Positions 1-11,042 of a DNA stretch of 64,000 bases are shown one piece after another (position 1 is the stretch's first letter; each line of letters starts with the position of its first letter). The translations under genes and the position numbers were made by a program. The notes under the pieces are model-generated. The model had not been told where the DNA came from and ran no database searches. It was given only the letters and a program-made list of their open reading frames with translations. Origin of the DNA: Diplonema papillatum (taxonomy: Eukaryota > Euglenozoa > Diplonemea > Diplonemida > Diplonemidae); contig JAPJBO010000045.1 in NCBI GenBank assembly GCA_030068145.1, positions 372,001-436,000 on the forward strand. Direction: 5' to 3'.

Positions 1-74
1 GTTTCGACTTTTCTCAACTTTGTCTCTATCGTTCTCGTGTTCCGTTCGTTCTCTACACCCGTTTTCAGGAGCTA

Positions 75-305
75 GCAAGCCATAAAGACTTTGGTGTTCG
101 GAATGACGCTGGGTGGCAGCAGTGCGTGCCTGTTGCAGGTCCGTTTCGGTGTTGACGTGCAAATCACCGTAAGCTGGGCAAAGGGCGAAAGACCCATAGA
201 ACCATGTAGTAGCTGGTTCACTCTGACGTTTCCCCGGGAAAGCTAGAATCGAGAAGAGGAGTAACGTCAGGTACAGCGAATGATCGGAGACATCGAAGAT
301 CGACC
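75..305 (+). pseudogene. Diverged nuclear LSU (28S) rRNA-like fragment
   Basis: Several blocks match the universal core of eukaryotic 28S rRNA, in the right order and spacing. They are the TGACGTGCAAATC block (near 153-165), GGGCGAAAGAC (near 183-193), GAACC-T-TAGTAGCTGGTTC (near 199-218), the GTTTCCC/GGGAAAGCTAG segment (near 228-246) and a GCGAATGAT-GGAG segment (near 277-289). These positions are almost invariant in functional rRNA, yet this copy differs at many of them. Normal 28S flanks are absent beyond about 310. I therefore read it as a decayed or strongly diverged partial copy rather than part of a working rDNA unit. Two alternatives are a fast-evolving genuine LSU truncated by the window edge, or a SINE carrying a 28S-derived head. 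Confidence 0.65.
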
Positions 306-2042
306 ATTTTTCTTGAAGCGGATCGTGGCTTGTTGCCTTCCCTGCCGCCGCTGCTGCCACCCCACTCTAGAAACTCTAGAAGAAAATCTGGGGTGGATTT
401 TAGCGTTTATTGTTGTAGGATTTTAATCCGAAGCAGCGGCTTTGAATTTTGTGGGTACTGGGCCTGCCTTCGTTTTTCATCCAATCTGAGCCGCGCGAAG
501 CTCATTCGTATAATAATTATTGCCAACTGAGACTCGATAAACTCCGCAAAGAGAAGCTTCCCCACAAAATGTGTCGGTAAACCCCGAAAACGGGCCCTGG
601 CACTGCTTGGAAAAAGTGCTGCGAGCAGGAGTCGACCCAGTACTCAAATCTGTCACACACACGATACACAAGGCAGGTACTTACCTCGGGGGAAGAACCT
701 GCGTCGGAGACTGCCTTGTGCTCATTTCGAAGGAGGCTAGAGGGGGAGAAAACAATACAACTACAAAGTGGGTCTTTTTTGTTGAACGCTTACGCCCGCC
801 ACTAAACCCAGATTTACCTGTGTTTCGTGTGGGCTACAGCACATTTACCTCCCTTGTCTATCGCAACTGGCAGTCTCCTCAAGCATTTCCTACAAAGCAG
901 GTGCTTATACAATAAAAAAACAGAAACTCTGGGAAACAGGATCGGCTTGAAGCCGGACACCTGTTTCAGACTTTCTCGCGTCTACAGCGTGGATGGCTGG
1001 CCGCCGAAGAAAAGTCCGAAGTTTGTTTGTGCGCACCAGCAACCGCTGGTGCGCGTTCACCTGTTTCGAACGCATGAGTGGCCACGGCTACTCGTTCTGC
1101 ATCTCACCGCCCTCCCGAATGAGTTCCTTGCGGTGTGAAGAGCTACTCGAGAATCCTACCACTTCTCAAACCCGAAGGTCCAGACTTCCACTTCATGGTA
1201 ACTGAATAAAGGTCTCTTGATGTCAAAACCATCCCTCGTACCTCACCGCGCGTGAGCGAAGAAGAGAACACAGCATAAATGCTTAGTCGCCTCGTACGGC
1301 CACCGATCAGGGGGTTCGACCGCAAGGCTCGTCCGCAGCCCTGGAAGGAGCGTCCGGGAGGAATGGTGGAAGGAGCACTTCGTCTGAGCAGATCGTTCCA
1401 ACCCTTTATCTTGTTTTCAGTAAGTCCTGATGGGAACACTTCCGGAGCAACGGCCGCACACGTAGTGAGTTCCTTCCCTACATCCAACCCCACCATTCGG
1501 AGTCCCGAGAGCAGCAAGGCGGTAGTCGCGCCGAGTCAATCTCCAAGGAGCTGCCGGTCGCCTCCCTACTACTCCCGTACTTCCTGCGCTGAGCACGGCT
1601 TCTCCCCCGTTTCAGCAGCGCAAGACCCTAACTCCGGAACTGTTCTTCCCAGTTAACCTCAGCAACTTCAACAGGTTGGGCAAAGACTTTTACGCTTGGG
1701 GCCTCGAAGGCCGTGTATCGGACGTGCCTCAGGCTCTGCGCTGTTAGATGTCGAACGGCCCGTTGCCCGGCTGCTCCTCACCTTCTTCGTCAGGTGTTGC
1801 CGCCTGTGTGTAAATTCAATGTCCGAGCATGCAGTGATACGTTTCGTGTGAGCAGCGGTAAATCAGGCGGGTGCGATTCCGTGTACCTTCTGCTCTGCAC
1901 TAGCCCACAACTTGATCGCAGTAACATCCTCATCTGTAGACGAAACCGAGGCGCACCCTTATACGACCTCTGCATTCCAACACACATCAGCTGTCAAGAC
2001 ACCATCCTAATCCTTAGCTCATGGGGCACGACGACACGAAGA
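306..2042. other. Intergenic stretch, no recognised gene
   Basis: No coding signal could be supported on either strand. The stretch contains one copy of dispersed repeat R1 (about 706-915). The rest looks unique and is of moderate GC. The dymeclin stop codon lies just to its right, so this stretch should hold that gene's 3' UTR. Confidence 0.5.
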
Positions 2043-5000
2043 TCATACCTTGCAGGCAAAAAGCGGCAGGTACCGCTCATCCCAGGCCAGGTGCTCGGAG
2101 TAGTACTTCAGCACCTGTGGTTTTCGGGCGTTTATTGTGGTTTAGAGGTTCGGTGTTTTAGGTGTCTCCGGTTGACCATTGAGGCTGTGAGGCGGGTTGT
2201 ATGAGGGTAGTAGGTATGAATATACACTTTAACTACGGCTAGCCATGTTTGTAAGTGTTGCGACCGACACCGGGGACGTGCGGTTTGCAGCGACTCGCGA
2301 AACCGTGGAGCGTTGCCACAGCATTTATACCCGCTCGCACTTAAGATATCATGGTGCAGCACCACACGCTCTTCATACGTAAGAAATGAGAAAACGGGTT
2401 TTTGCCCAGAGGCTTTTCGTGTTATTCTGCAGATGCTTGGAGCTATCTTTGTGTCTATGCTTTCAGTCGTCTTCTTAACCATGGTTAAGTGCGCAAATGG
2501 TGTCAGCCGAAGCTGGTGAAGCTTCGGCGCCACGTTCCCTCCTTCAACTTCAATGACCGCAAGGTTGCAGCTCGCCACCGCAGCCATGATCATGAGCGAG
2601 TTCACATCTATCCGCCAGGGCTTGTTAACAAAGGGGGGAGGCCAGTTGGCCACGAGCTCTGCTGATACGCTCGCCTCGAGTCCGAGTAAGCATCAGCTTG
2701 CTTCAATGATAGGACGCAGGGACCATCTCTCGCGTTTTCGGACAAATATAGGATAGGTAGACATACCAGGTCCCAGGCGTAGGGTACAAAGAAGACCTCA
2801 GGACAGCTTTCTTCGGCGAAGGCAAATCGATCTCCGGTGGGAGGGCCGCAGACAGAGGGATCCCACGTGAGGGCAGCCTCCGCCAGGACCTTGCTGACTT
2901 CTTCGACACTGTTCAACGGCTCGCCCACTCTGTCCAGCGCGGCGTCGAAGTAGTCGATGCAGCTGAGTATGCCCTTTATGCTCTGCGCAGCCCCTTCCGG
3001 CTTCACCTTGCACAGCATGTCCTTGACCGCCTTCTGCTGGTGGAGCAGTTCGTAGATCAGCTGCACGTTCTCCGCAGCTGAGTTCGCGAGCGCCACGTTG
3101 ATGGCCCCGAGCGTGTTCTTCAAAAAGTCCAAGAAGGCGTCTGTTTCCGCGCTGACGCGGTTCGCCCTTTTTCCGAGGAACAAGGCCAGCTGCACCAGGC
3201 GCTGGGCCGTGTACTCGTGCACGTTCTTGATGCCGCTGCCCATGTTGGACAAGATCGAGAGGCACTGCCTCGTCACGTACGTGTCTTCGTGATTCGCGAC
3301 GTTGTACTGAATCACCTTCACCAGCACCAGGATCAGCAGACTCCCGGCTGAGATATCGCGAATGGTTCGCTCTTTGTACCACAATACCTGCCAGTATTTT
3401 CGGGCGTTCTTAGTAAAGGGGGGGGTCGTTGTATAATGGTCTAGCTTGGAGAGAATTGGAAAGGTTGGAAAAGGTTTGGAGGGTCTCCGTCTGCTTGTGT
3501 TTTTTTTTTGTATAAGCACCTGCTTTGTAGGAAATACTTGAGGAGGCTGCCAGCTGCAAAAGATCAAAGGAGGTAAATGTGCTGTAGCCCACACGAAACA
3601 CAGGTGAATCTGGGTTCAGTGGCGGGCGTAAGCGTTCAACAAAGAAGACCCATTTTGTAGTTGTATTGTTTCTCCCCCTCTAGCCTCAAGCACAAGGCAG
3701 CCCCTCGAGTATTTTTTCGGGGGTTCGCGTAACCCTTCTTTTCCGGAAGACAACGTAATTTTTTCTTTTCTCGCTGGCGCTCCTTTTCTCTCTATCTCTA
3801 TGGCTAGCAGAGCGACTATTGCGACCGCAAGCCCTTTGGCTAGCCAAAAAAGACTCCGGCGACCGACACCACGCACACATTCGCAAGGAATGTGGCCCTG
3901 GGCCCCACGTGCATGACGACCAGGTTCATCCGCACGGACGCACCCTCCAAAATCCCCATCCCCGCCCTTCTTCGGAGTGAACATCCCATCAAAGTAACAG
4001 GGTTGACTCAGGCCGATACGGGCTACATGGCAACCCCTGCTCAGAAAGTGCATGCAAATCCATGTGGTTCATGTACTCAAAAGAACTCAATGCTCAACAT
4101 CACTAGCCGAGTCTGTCCAGTTAGCTTGTTTCGTTAGCATACCAAAGGATACGAGCTTTCATGCATAGAGGTGTTGAAACTTCGATGCTGGCTGAGAATC
4201 AGGAGGACGGATAAAAGCACGTACAGTGACGCGGGGGCCTCCCACAGAACCGCAATGCCGTTGAGCAGTTCCGTTAGAGGCAATACGAGGCGGGAGACGT
4301 CCGGGTCGTGCAAAATGAAGTCGATCACCTTCTTGTTTTCGTTTAGCAGGGAGTACAGCAGCAGCACCAGCTCAGGGTTCTGCAGCGCTCCGGGCCTGTG
4401 TTTTTTAGAATTAAAGTTCGCTTGAGGATCCAGGATCCAGGATTCGACTTCCGGTATCCTGACTGCTCTATGATCATGAATGCAAACTCGGAAGAGAACG
4501 CAAACAGCGTGTGGGAAGAGGGTAGCCCAACGACTATGGTCGCTTACCAACAGGCTAGTCCTTCCCCAGCGATCTCCATGTGAAGCACGGACATGTAAAC
4601 TGAGCCGGCGACATGAACATCATGGTGTTGGTTCGCTCATTGCTCAAGCTTACACTTTTAAAACGCATTGCAACGTCTCAAAAAAGACAGGCGCTTCGTT
4701 CTGTGTGTGCGTGCCGGTTGGTCGTTTTCCCACTTGTATTTACCCCTGAGTCATTTTTCGAGTAAGGAGCTCTGATCAACCCCCAAAACACGCTGCCTAC
4801 GTCTTTTTAGAGTGAAAGTTCGCTTGAAACTCCGGGGTTTTAAATTCTCCGGGTGACCTTCGTCGTTATGGGAAGATATCCTTTGTGCTCTGAGTGTCAT
4901 AAGAGTGGTGGTTACACGAGGTAGAGGATCGGTGGGTACCTTGGTTATTGGTCATTGGTGGTTTCGGCCATTGTCCACATACCTTACTTACGATAGGCCC

Positions 5001-6588
5001 TCCTCAGTATGGTGCCGCAGTAGGTGACTGTCTGTCTTATTGGTACCGTATGACCGTCTCTTTTCGTGAATTTCTGGTGCTGCTTATGGTTTGCGCAGCT
5101 TTTTTGCCTGCACAACACATTGAAGGGCAACCCGCAAGATTGTTAGTACTACAAAAAACAACGGAATACCGGCACAAGGCATCGAAGACCGCCACGGGGA
5201 AGTCTGCGTCGGTGGCCTCCGAGCGGAACGCGAGAAGCAGCTTGCTCGGGTTCTGCTGCGACTCGTTCTTCCGGCGGTAGAGGAGGACCATCAGCAGCAG
5301 CGCAGCCCGCCTTCCGAGGTGCGCCGAACTTTGCTGCACGTGGCTCCATTGGGTGGATCGGTAGGGCAGGTGCCCGACGATGGACGTGGGGAGGAGGATG
5401 GCGGCGTATTCGAGCCACGACTGCAGCGTGGCCACCGACGTGTACGTGCTTTGGTTGAGGGTGTAGTCGGCCTTCGAGATGAAGCCGAAGAGCGTCGACA
5501 GCAGGCTTTCGACGTCGGCCCGTTCGCACAGCTGGTCGATACAATCGGCCCCTTCCCCTTGATCGAGATACGGCAGCGGCGTCGGCGGTTGACTGGGTAG
5601 ATCCGACGGAGCACCACCAGGCTGAGGCGGGTCGTCGTACAGTGGAGAAGCGCAGCAGACGGTGATGACGCCCAGGGCCAACGCGTGCGAGTTCACGCAG
5701 CCGGAGTTCATATTCAGCACCGGGTGTCTCCGTATGAAAGTCACCAGGGAGTCGACCACCAACGTGCAGCCGTTCTGCGACGCCGCGCCGTTCTCTTCGG
5801 CCCCCTGTGTGGGAACCGCGCAAATCGAAGCGAAAGCATGCCGGTCCTCTCGGCTCACGTCCCTGGCAGACCGCATCAAGTGCTGCAGGAACAGGAGAAG
5901 GTTGCACATCGGGCCGTACGCCACCTCCTCCGGCCGGTTCGAGGTCCATCCGCTGACCATGTCGCAGATTCGCTTGACGACGGCGCCGGTGCGCATTGTC
6001 TTCGCGCTGTGCCGCGCGATGGTGTCCGTTATCTGCACCAGTATCTCGTTCAAGGCCGGGTTTGTGAGGGCGGTGGGGTAGCATTGCGGGAACGACGAGA
6101 GCCCCTCCCAGTGAATCGCCGCGTTCGACGTGCTGTGCGGTGAGGAAGGGATGAAGGCTTCTGCTTGTCCCTGCCATCGGGCGGAAGACCATAGGCAGAA
6201 CACTGCCTCTCACACACGCCAGCATCAGGTGGTGTAAATTTGTTGCATTAGTGTGATTGTCAGGCCTTCGACTACCCTGAGCAACGCACTAAGCATCAGG
6301 TCTTCGTGCAAAAATGCAAGAGAACCGGGACTGGGTGGCCCCTGTTCTGGCATGGTGTGATGTGAGGTCAGTTACTTGGTGCAAACCTTCGTACAGGAAA
6401 ACCTGAAGGTGAACCGGGCAAGGCTGGCTCATGAAAAATAAGACAAAAGCTTCTTGTTCTGCGCGTGTACAGGGTATAAACATCTAATTGGTATAAAAAA
6501 GCTTGCTGCGTGCGGCACACCTTTCATCTTGAAGCGCCTTCAGGAACTCGTTCTCCGTCAGACTCGCCGTCGACACTTGAATTCCCAT
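2043..6588 (-). CDS. DYM: Dymeclin (five exons, complete)
   Basis: This is a Golgi-associated peripheral membrane protein needed for Golgi organisation and trafficking (known for the family). Exons on the minus strand are 6588-6521, 6132-5170, 4395-4143, 3387-2767 and 2114-2043, giving 658 aa against 669 in human. All junctions keep phase. Donors are GTGTGC, GTATTC, GTATGC and GTATGT; each acceptor ends in CAG. Similarity to animal dymeclin runs the whole length: MG...SLTENEFLKAL at the start; FDALC then NPELVLLLYSLL; SFNTSMHE; LWYKERTIRDISAGSLLIL; VIQYN; YTAQRLVQL; EVFFVPYAWDL; and a short tail ending LPLFACKV and TGA. The N terminus MGIQVS fits the N-myristoylation consensus (Gly2, Ser6), as in animal dymeclin. 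Introns of 388, 774, 755 and 652 bp follow in order; the last three carry dispersed repeats. The exon model was assembled by eye from homology and splice signals. Confidence 0.9.
2386..2532 (+). repeat. Dispersed repeat R2 with terminal hairpin (in dymeclin intron 4)
   Basis: This is a diverged copy of the roughly 145-bp R2 family, also seen at 20110-20254, 30878-31001 and, broken up, near 46384-46470. It ends in a 9-bp stem GCCGAAGCT/AGCTTCGGC (2506-2514 and 2520-2528) with a five-base loop. It lies wholly inside intron 4, antisense to the gene. No coding frame or polymerase III box was evident. Confidence 0.75.
3510..3712 (-). repeat. Dispersed repeat R1, reverse copy in dymeclin intron 3
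   Basis: This copy matches the R1 copies at 706-915, 34715-34930, 39366-39585 and 62405-62622. Read on the minus strand, it starts at TACTCGAGG and ends at GCAGGTGCTTATACAA followed by A residues. It lies inside intron 3, in the same orientation as the gene. Confidence 0.85.
4807..5108 (+). repeat. Dispersed repeat R3, inserted in an R4 copy, in dymeclin intron 2
   Basis: R3 is about 280-300 bp. It begins AGAGTGAAAGTTCGCTTGA and contains CTCTGAGTGTC-TAAGAGTGG and TGGTTTCGGCCATT. Other copies lie at 50015-50285, 53203-53445 and 57031-57250. Here it interrupts an R4 repeat: the R4 sequence up to CTACGTCTTTTTAG lies just left, and CCTGCACAACAC, which continues R4, lies just right. The uninterrupted R4 at 61235-61410 shows the original joined state. 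Confidence 0.8.
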
Positions 6589-8115
6589 TCCGGACAGCCG
6601 CCTGTGCCGGCTCGTGCCACCCCCGCCACCAGCGGCACTCCCTCAGCCGCGACACCCCCCTTCAAAGGAACGAGGGTTAGGCTACACGGAGGGGACCTGG
6701 AAAGGTGTATTAGCGTTTATTGTGTGGTTGCGCATGATGCACGAGACGCGGTTGTTGCCAAAGAACGAGGTTTCGACTGACAGGGCAATTTTCCAACGGC
6801 CAGCATGCACTACCTACTGTGTTGTTATGTGCACTGCAGCTTCCTGTGCACAACTTGTCTCAGAGAGGTACTGAAACGTCCGTTTTCGAGTGAGAGAAAG
6901 TGCCAAGACGGGCGGCTCCATGACAGGGACGGAGCCAGCGCAAGCTGATGAATTTGCACCTGCTAGCATGTCTCATTCAAAGGGTATGACTGTCATCATC
7001 GATCCTCGTTACGACACACGTTCAAAAGGTTTCCAACCTCGTCGAGACAGGAAGCGCTCGCGTTTAAACATGCGTCAGCAGGACAAAGTGCACCGAGGAA
7101 CGATAATCAAAGTAGTCAGGGTAGGCGGGGGTTTTTTTTTGGCCCATGTCCGTCGGCCCACAGAAAATTACGTGCACGCGCGCAAAAACAAAACTTTTGC
7201 CACAAGACTTTCTCAGTTTCTGCTACTGGATGTCACACCATATGTGTCGGCTATACTACTGGCCGGTCCGCTGTTGGCACTTTTGTGCCCGTTGTTGGTG
7301 GATTTCCTGGACGATGAGCTCAAAGATGAGTGCGATGATGAACTTGATGTGTCCGAGGGTGGCAGTCTAAAGTTCAACAGTCCTGAACGTCGCGCGGGGT
7401 GCGTTTCGACAAAACCTTCCATAGACGAAGGCTGCAGAGGATAGACGATGCCATAGGAGAAAAAACACTCGGGTTTGAACTCGAGATCGCGGTTCGCTGG
7501 GTACGCCGCGAACAATAAAGCAGTGACCCAGAGGACTGTTGATTGTGCGGGTGTCCGTCAATCTTGTATCTCTCTCCTGACATGTCCCATTCCGATGTCA
7601 CGGTCCTACCGAACCACCGTGCGAGAGCCTACTGACGTGGCATTTCCATCGGCGAGATTAAGCGCCAGCTACCCGCAGATAGTATGGTGAACTTCAACTT
7701 CTGCTTTCCTCCACCTTGTGCAAGGATGGTTGCTCTCGCGGCTTCTGCGGCGGTCTGCTGTTGAAACCCCCAAAGGCGGACGTCGACACCGTCACTTCGG
7801 GTGTAGTGGCTTTGTCAATATTACCCGAGTACACAAAGATGCCCTGCTTGGTGTAAACGGAGTTTGTCGGTACTCTGCCGACCCTCCTGTCAGCAAGCTT
7901 TAGCCAGTGGCCACCTTCTGATGCGTAGCAAACGGCGCCGGACTCACAAGATGTACCTCACCCACATCGAAAGAGACCAGTGATGTCTCGACATCCGCAC
8001 GGAGGGCAGGTGCTTCTAGCACACGGCAATTGGTTAGACGCCGTGTGCAACGAAGGCAGTTATGCTCAGGGATGTGCGGTCTAGACTGTCAGGCGACGAG
8101 TGCCGTTTTCTCGCA

Positions 8116-8453
8116 AATATACTGCGGCACAAGGCATTGCCGCCGGTCAAGTGCACTAAGTCGCAAGCACCGTGACACGCATCTCTTGCCCCGCGTCCTT
8201 CTAATGCCTCCTCAGGCGAGTCTCAGATACGTCCCTACTGGTAGCTGCTTCAAGCGTCGGAAGGCATAGACGCGTGCACTGCCCCGGACTGGTTCTGTGC
8301 GATACTCGCACCACAGTGGCAAAACCTCCCGACATGCCTTGCCGGTAAAACCGCGCACACTTTCGAGGCTGAGGCTGTGCTTGTATCCCGCGTGCTTCGA
8401 CTGCGTCCAGCAGGAGCTGGCTAAAGCTACGCAAATCTTGCTGTTTAGATTGA
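8116..8453 (+). repeat. Long dispersed repeat, second copy at 37966-38300
   Basis: About 340 bp is shared, same orientation and more than 90 percent alike by eye, with 37966-38300. The shared part runs from GCGGCACAAGGCATTGCCGC to CGCAAATCTTGCTGTTTAGA. No domain-bearing frame is conserved between the copies. Confidence 0.8.
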
Positions 8454-10854
8454 CACCAACGTCAAAGTAGCACGATATTGCTTGCCCAGCGCACCAACCC
8501 AGCACCGGGCATAGTCGGCTTCAAAGTCAATACACACTGAGGTAAACAACGTCTACGCGATTTGCATCGCCGTGAAGTATCGGTGTGATGAACAGGGTTT
8601 CGACTTTTCCCGAGCCGGACACCCTCGCGACTACGCCTGCAGTCGCTCTCACGACCGGTTCCAATGCACAGATCCCAAAAGTTTTTTTTTTTGGCAAAAG
8701 CTTTTTTTTTTCCCCCGGGGGTTCCAGGACCTTATGCAGCCCGTTTTCTCCTTCAGAATAGACACCAAGCCCGTTTTCTCTGGCGAGTCTCAATACAGGG
8801 GGGGGGTCAGGGGGGCACCGCCCCCCGGGAGACGGTACGGTACATTGAGCCTCAGAATCTGATGTCCTGGCTGAAGGCAGGCCTTCTGCAGCCAGCTTTC
8901 TCCTTCAGAAGACACCTAGCCTGCCCCTGCCAACCCAGAATACAGACACCAAAACGCTGCCCAACCCAATCCGAGGTAGTGTAAATCAACCCAACCTCCC
9001 ACCCGATTTCCATTTTTTTTTTTTTTTTTTGGGTGAGTTACCTGAGAACTTACCTCACCCAACCGTTGCAGTGCATAACCCCCTGGGGGGTTCCCAATAA
9101 TTTTACGCGCGCGCGGACATGGGCCAAAATAAAAATAAAAAACGCCTACCCTCACAAGTTGTCCCGTCGTCGGCTTCCGTTCCAGTCGCTGGGTAGCCAA
9201 AAATAAGAGCTCGTCACTCGCACAACCGCGGCTGATACAAAACTAATGATGATGATGATGACGGGAAGAGAGAGTTGTTTTCGTTGAACGCAGTGCCTGA
9301 TCGTTTTTTACGTAAAGCTGGATTCAGGACGCAAGTGAAAACGCCACGGTTTGCGGCGACGAGCTTTTCATTTCCTCCAACGTTTCATGTTTGGTAAAAA
9401 GCAAGAAAGCGCGCGACAAACAGGAATGTCGTTGGTTTTCCTTTTTGCGGGCTCGCAGAAGAAAAAAGAAGAAAGGTCTGTCGTCCTGCAGGTGCGGCAC
9501 GAAGAGAAATGACTGCATGACAAACGCCTTTTTTCGCGGAGAGCTAGGGTTCGGGACACCGAGTGCTTACGGTGCCAATGAGCCGGTCCATCCCCTCTTG
9601 ATAGACCGCGGGCAATTCGATGCAGCTCTAGGGATTAGGGATGCACGTGATAGACCGTGGTGGACCGTGATTCACTGTGGCTAACAGCGGCAGGCACTTC
9701 GATGCAGTTTCAAGAGATAGGGACGGACCGGCTCAGCCAACTGGACAATGAGGGTGAATGGTTCGTTTGTGAAGTTCAGCTTTCAAGAGATACTTTCTCT
9801 CGCCGTCCAAAAAGACTGCGGCCTCCCCCCCATTCGCCCTTTTGGTATTCCTTCGTCTTTTTGGATGGTTGTTCTGAGTTCCAAAACGAGCCCGGTATAC
9901 GTTTGCAGGCGGTCAATTTGTTTTTGGCAGGTGCTCGCTGGGCTCGCTGGAAGCTTTCCTGCCACCGACACCGCAGCCAACACCCGCGGACAAGTTTCTA
10001 GGAGGAGGATGTGCTCAACAGCTTCCTCCCGCTCGCAGGGTGGCGTAATCGATAAGTCGAGGGTAAACTTGCGGCTCAAGAAAAAGTGATGGAGTGCTTG
10101 TGACTGTGATTGACACAATCGTGATTGTGTTAGTGGCTACCGACAGTCCGACAAAACGATCTCCGGCTCGTTTGTAAGTGTTCAACACACACCACGCAAG
10201 CTAGCCAGACGGCTTACGTCGGCTACGAGAAGAAACGAGAGCACCAACAGTATAATAACAAACAACACACGGACCCTTTTTATCCAACCCTTTTTAGAGT
10301 TAAAGTTCGGTTGGGGATACAGGATCGTCGAAAGAGTTCCTTTAAGGTGTCGTTTTCGGAGTTAAAGTAAAGGGGTTTCTGCGCTGAGCTTATCATCATT
10401 GTAGTCCCCTGTTTTTGGCAGTACTACGCAACAAATGCACAAGAACAGTCGGTGCTGGCATGGGAGCCTATCAGGGTTCAGGGGTGCAACAGTCAAGACC
10501 CCTGCGGTGGAGCAGCTGTCGTTTCGACAATCGCACCACAATAAACAAAGGCGTATCATTTTTTGCGGGCCTACTTTTTGACGCGGCACCAAAGGTTGCT
10601 CTTACGAAGAAAAGTGAAGATTCCAGAATAGAGAGAAAACGCATGGTGAGGGGCCTCGTGAAAATCGCAGGATGTGGTGCCGGTCGCGGCTGTGTCCGGG
10701 GAGGCCTGGCACACACGCAGATAGTTGGCGGATGGTGGCTGGCTCCTCCTGGACAAGTTGCGTCGACTCTCTGCTTGCTTGGGTTTCTTGTTGTCTCGCG
10801 CTTGGGGTCATCAGGCTCGTGAGGGACCATTTCTTTGTTTGTTTCAATTTGAAT

Positions 10855-11042
10855 AAACACCTGGTTTGCGTAGGCAATACTCGAGGATGCCGGTTGCAAA
10901 TGTGCTGCATCCCACACGAGATACCGGAAGATCTGGGTTTTAACCGGGCAAAAGTGCTAACAATGCAGGATCCAATCGTAGTTATACTGCGCTTTCTTCG
11001 CCTTAAGCATCCCATAAGCACCGGGCGGCCCCTCGAGTATTC
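10855..11042 (-). repeat. Dispersed repeat R1, older reverse copy
   Basis: This is a diverged R1 copy with both inner ends preserved: AATACTCGAGG at its left (minus-strand) end and CCTCGAGTATT near its right end. They form a short inverted repeat. This copy is the best sign that R1 may be a small TIR element rather than a SINE. Confidence 0.7.

Noticed and set aside
3419-3445. tRNA-like head (GTTGTATAATGGTCTAG), also near 35700
   Set aside because: It resembles an A box, but no B box or cloverleaf could be drawn. Treated as a short repeat.
6890-7444. 184-codon plus-strand frame
   Set aside because: No recognisable domain; it overlaps a diverged inverted repeat and a homopolymer.
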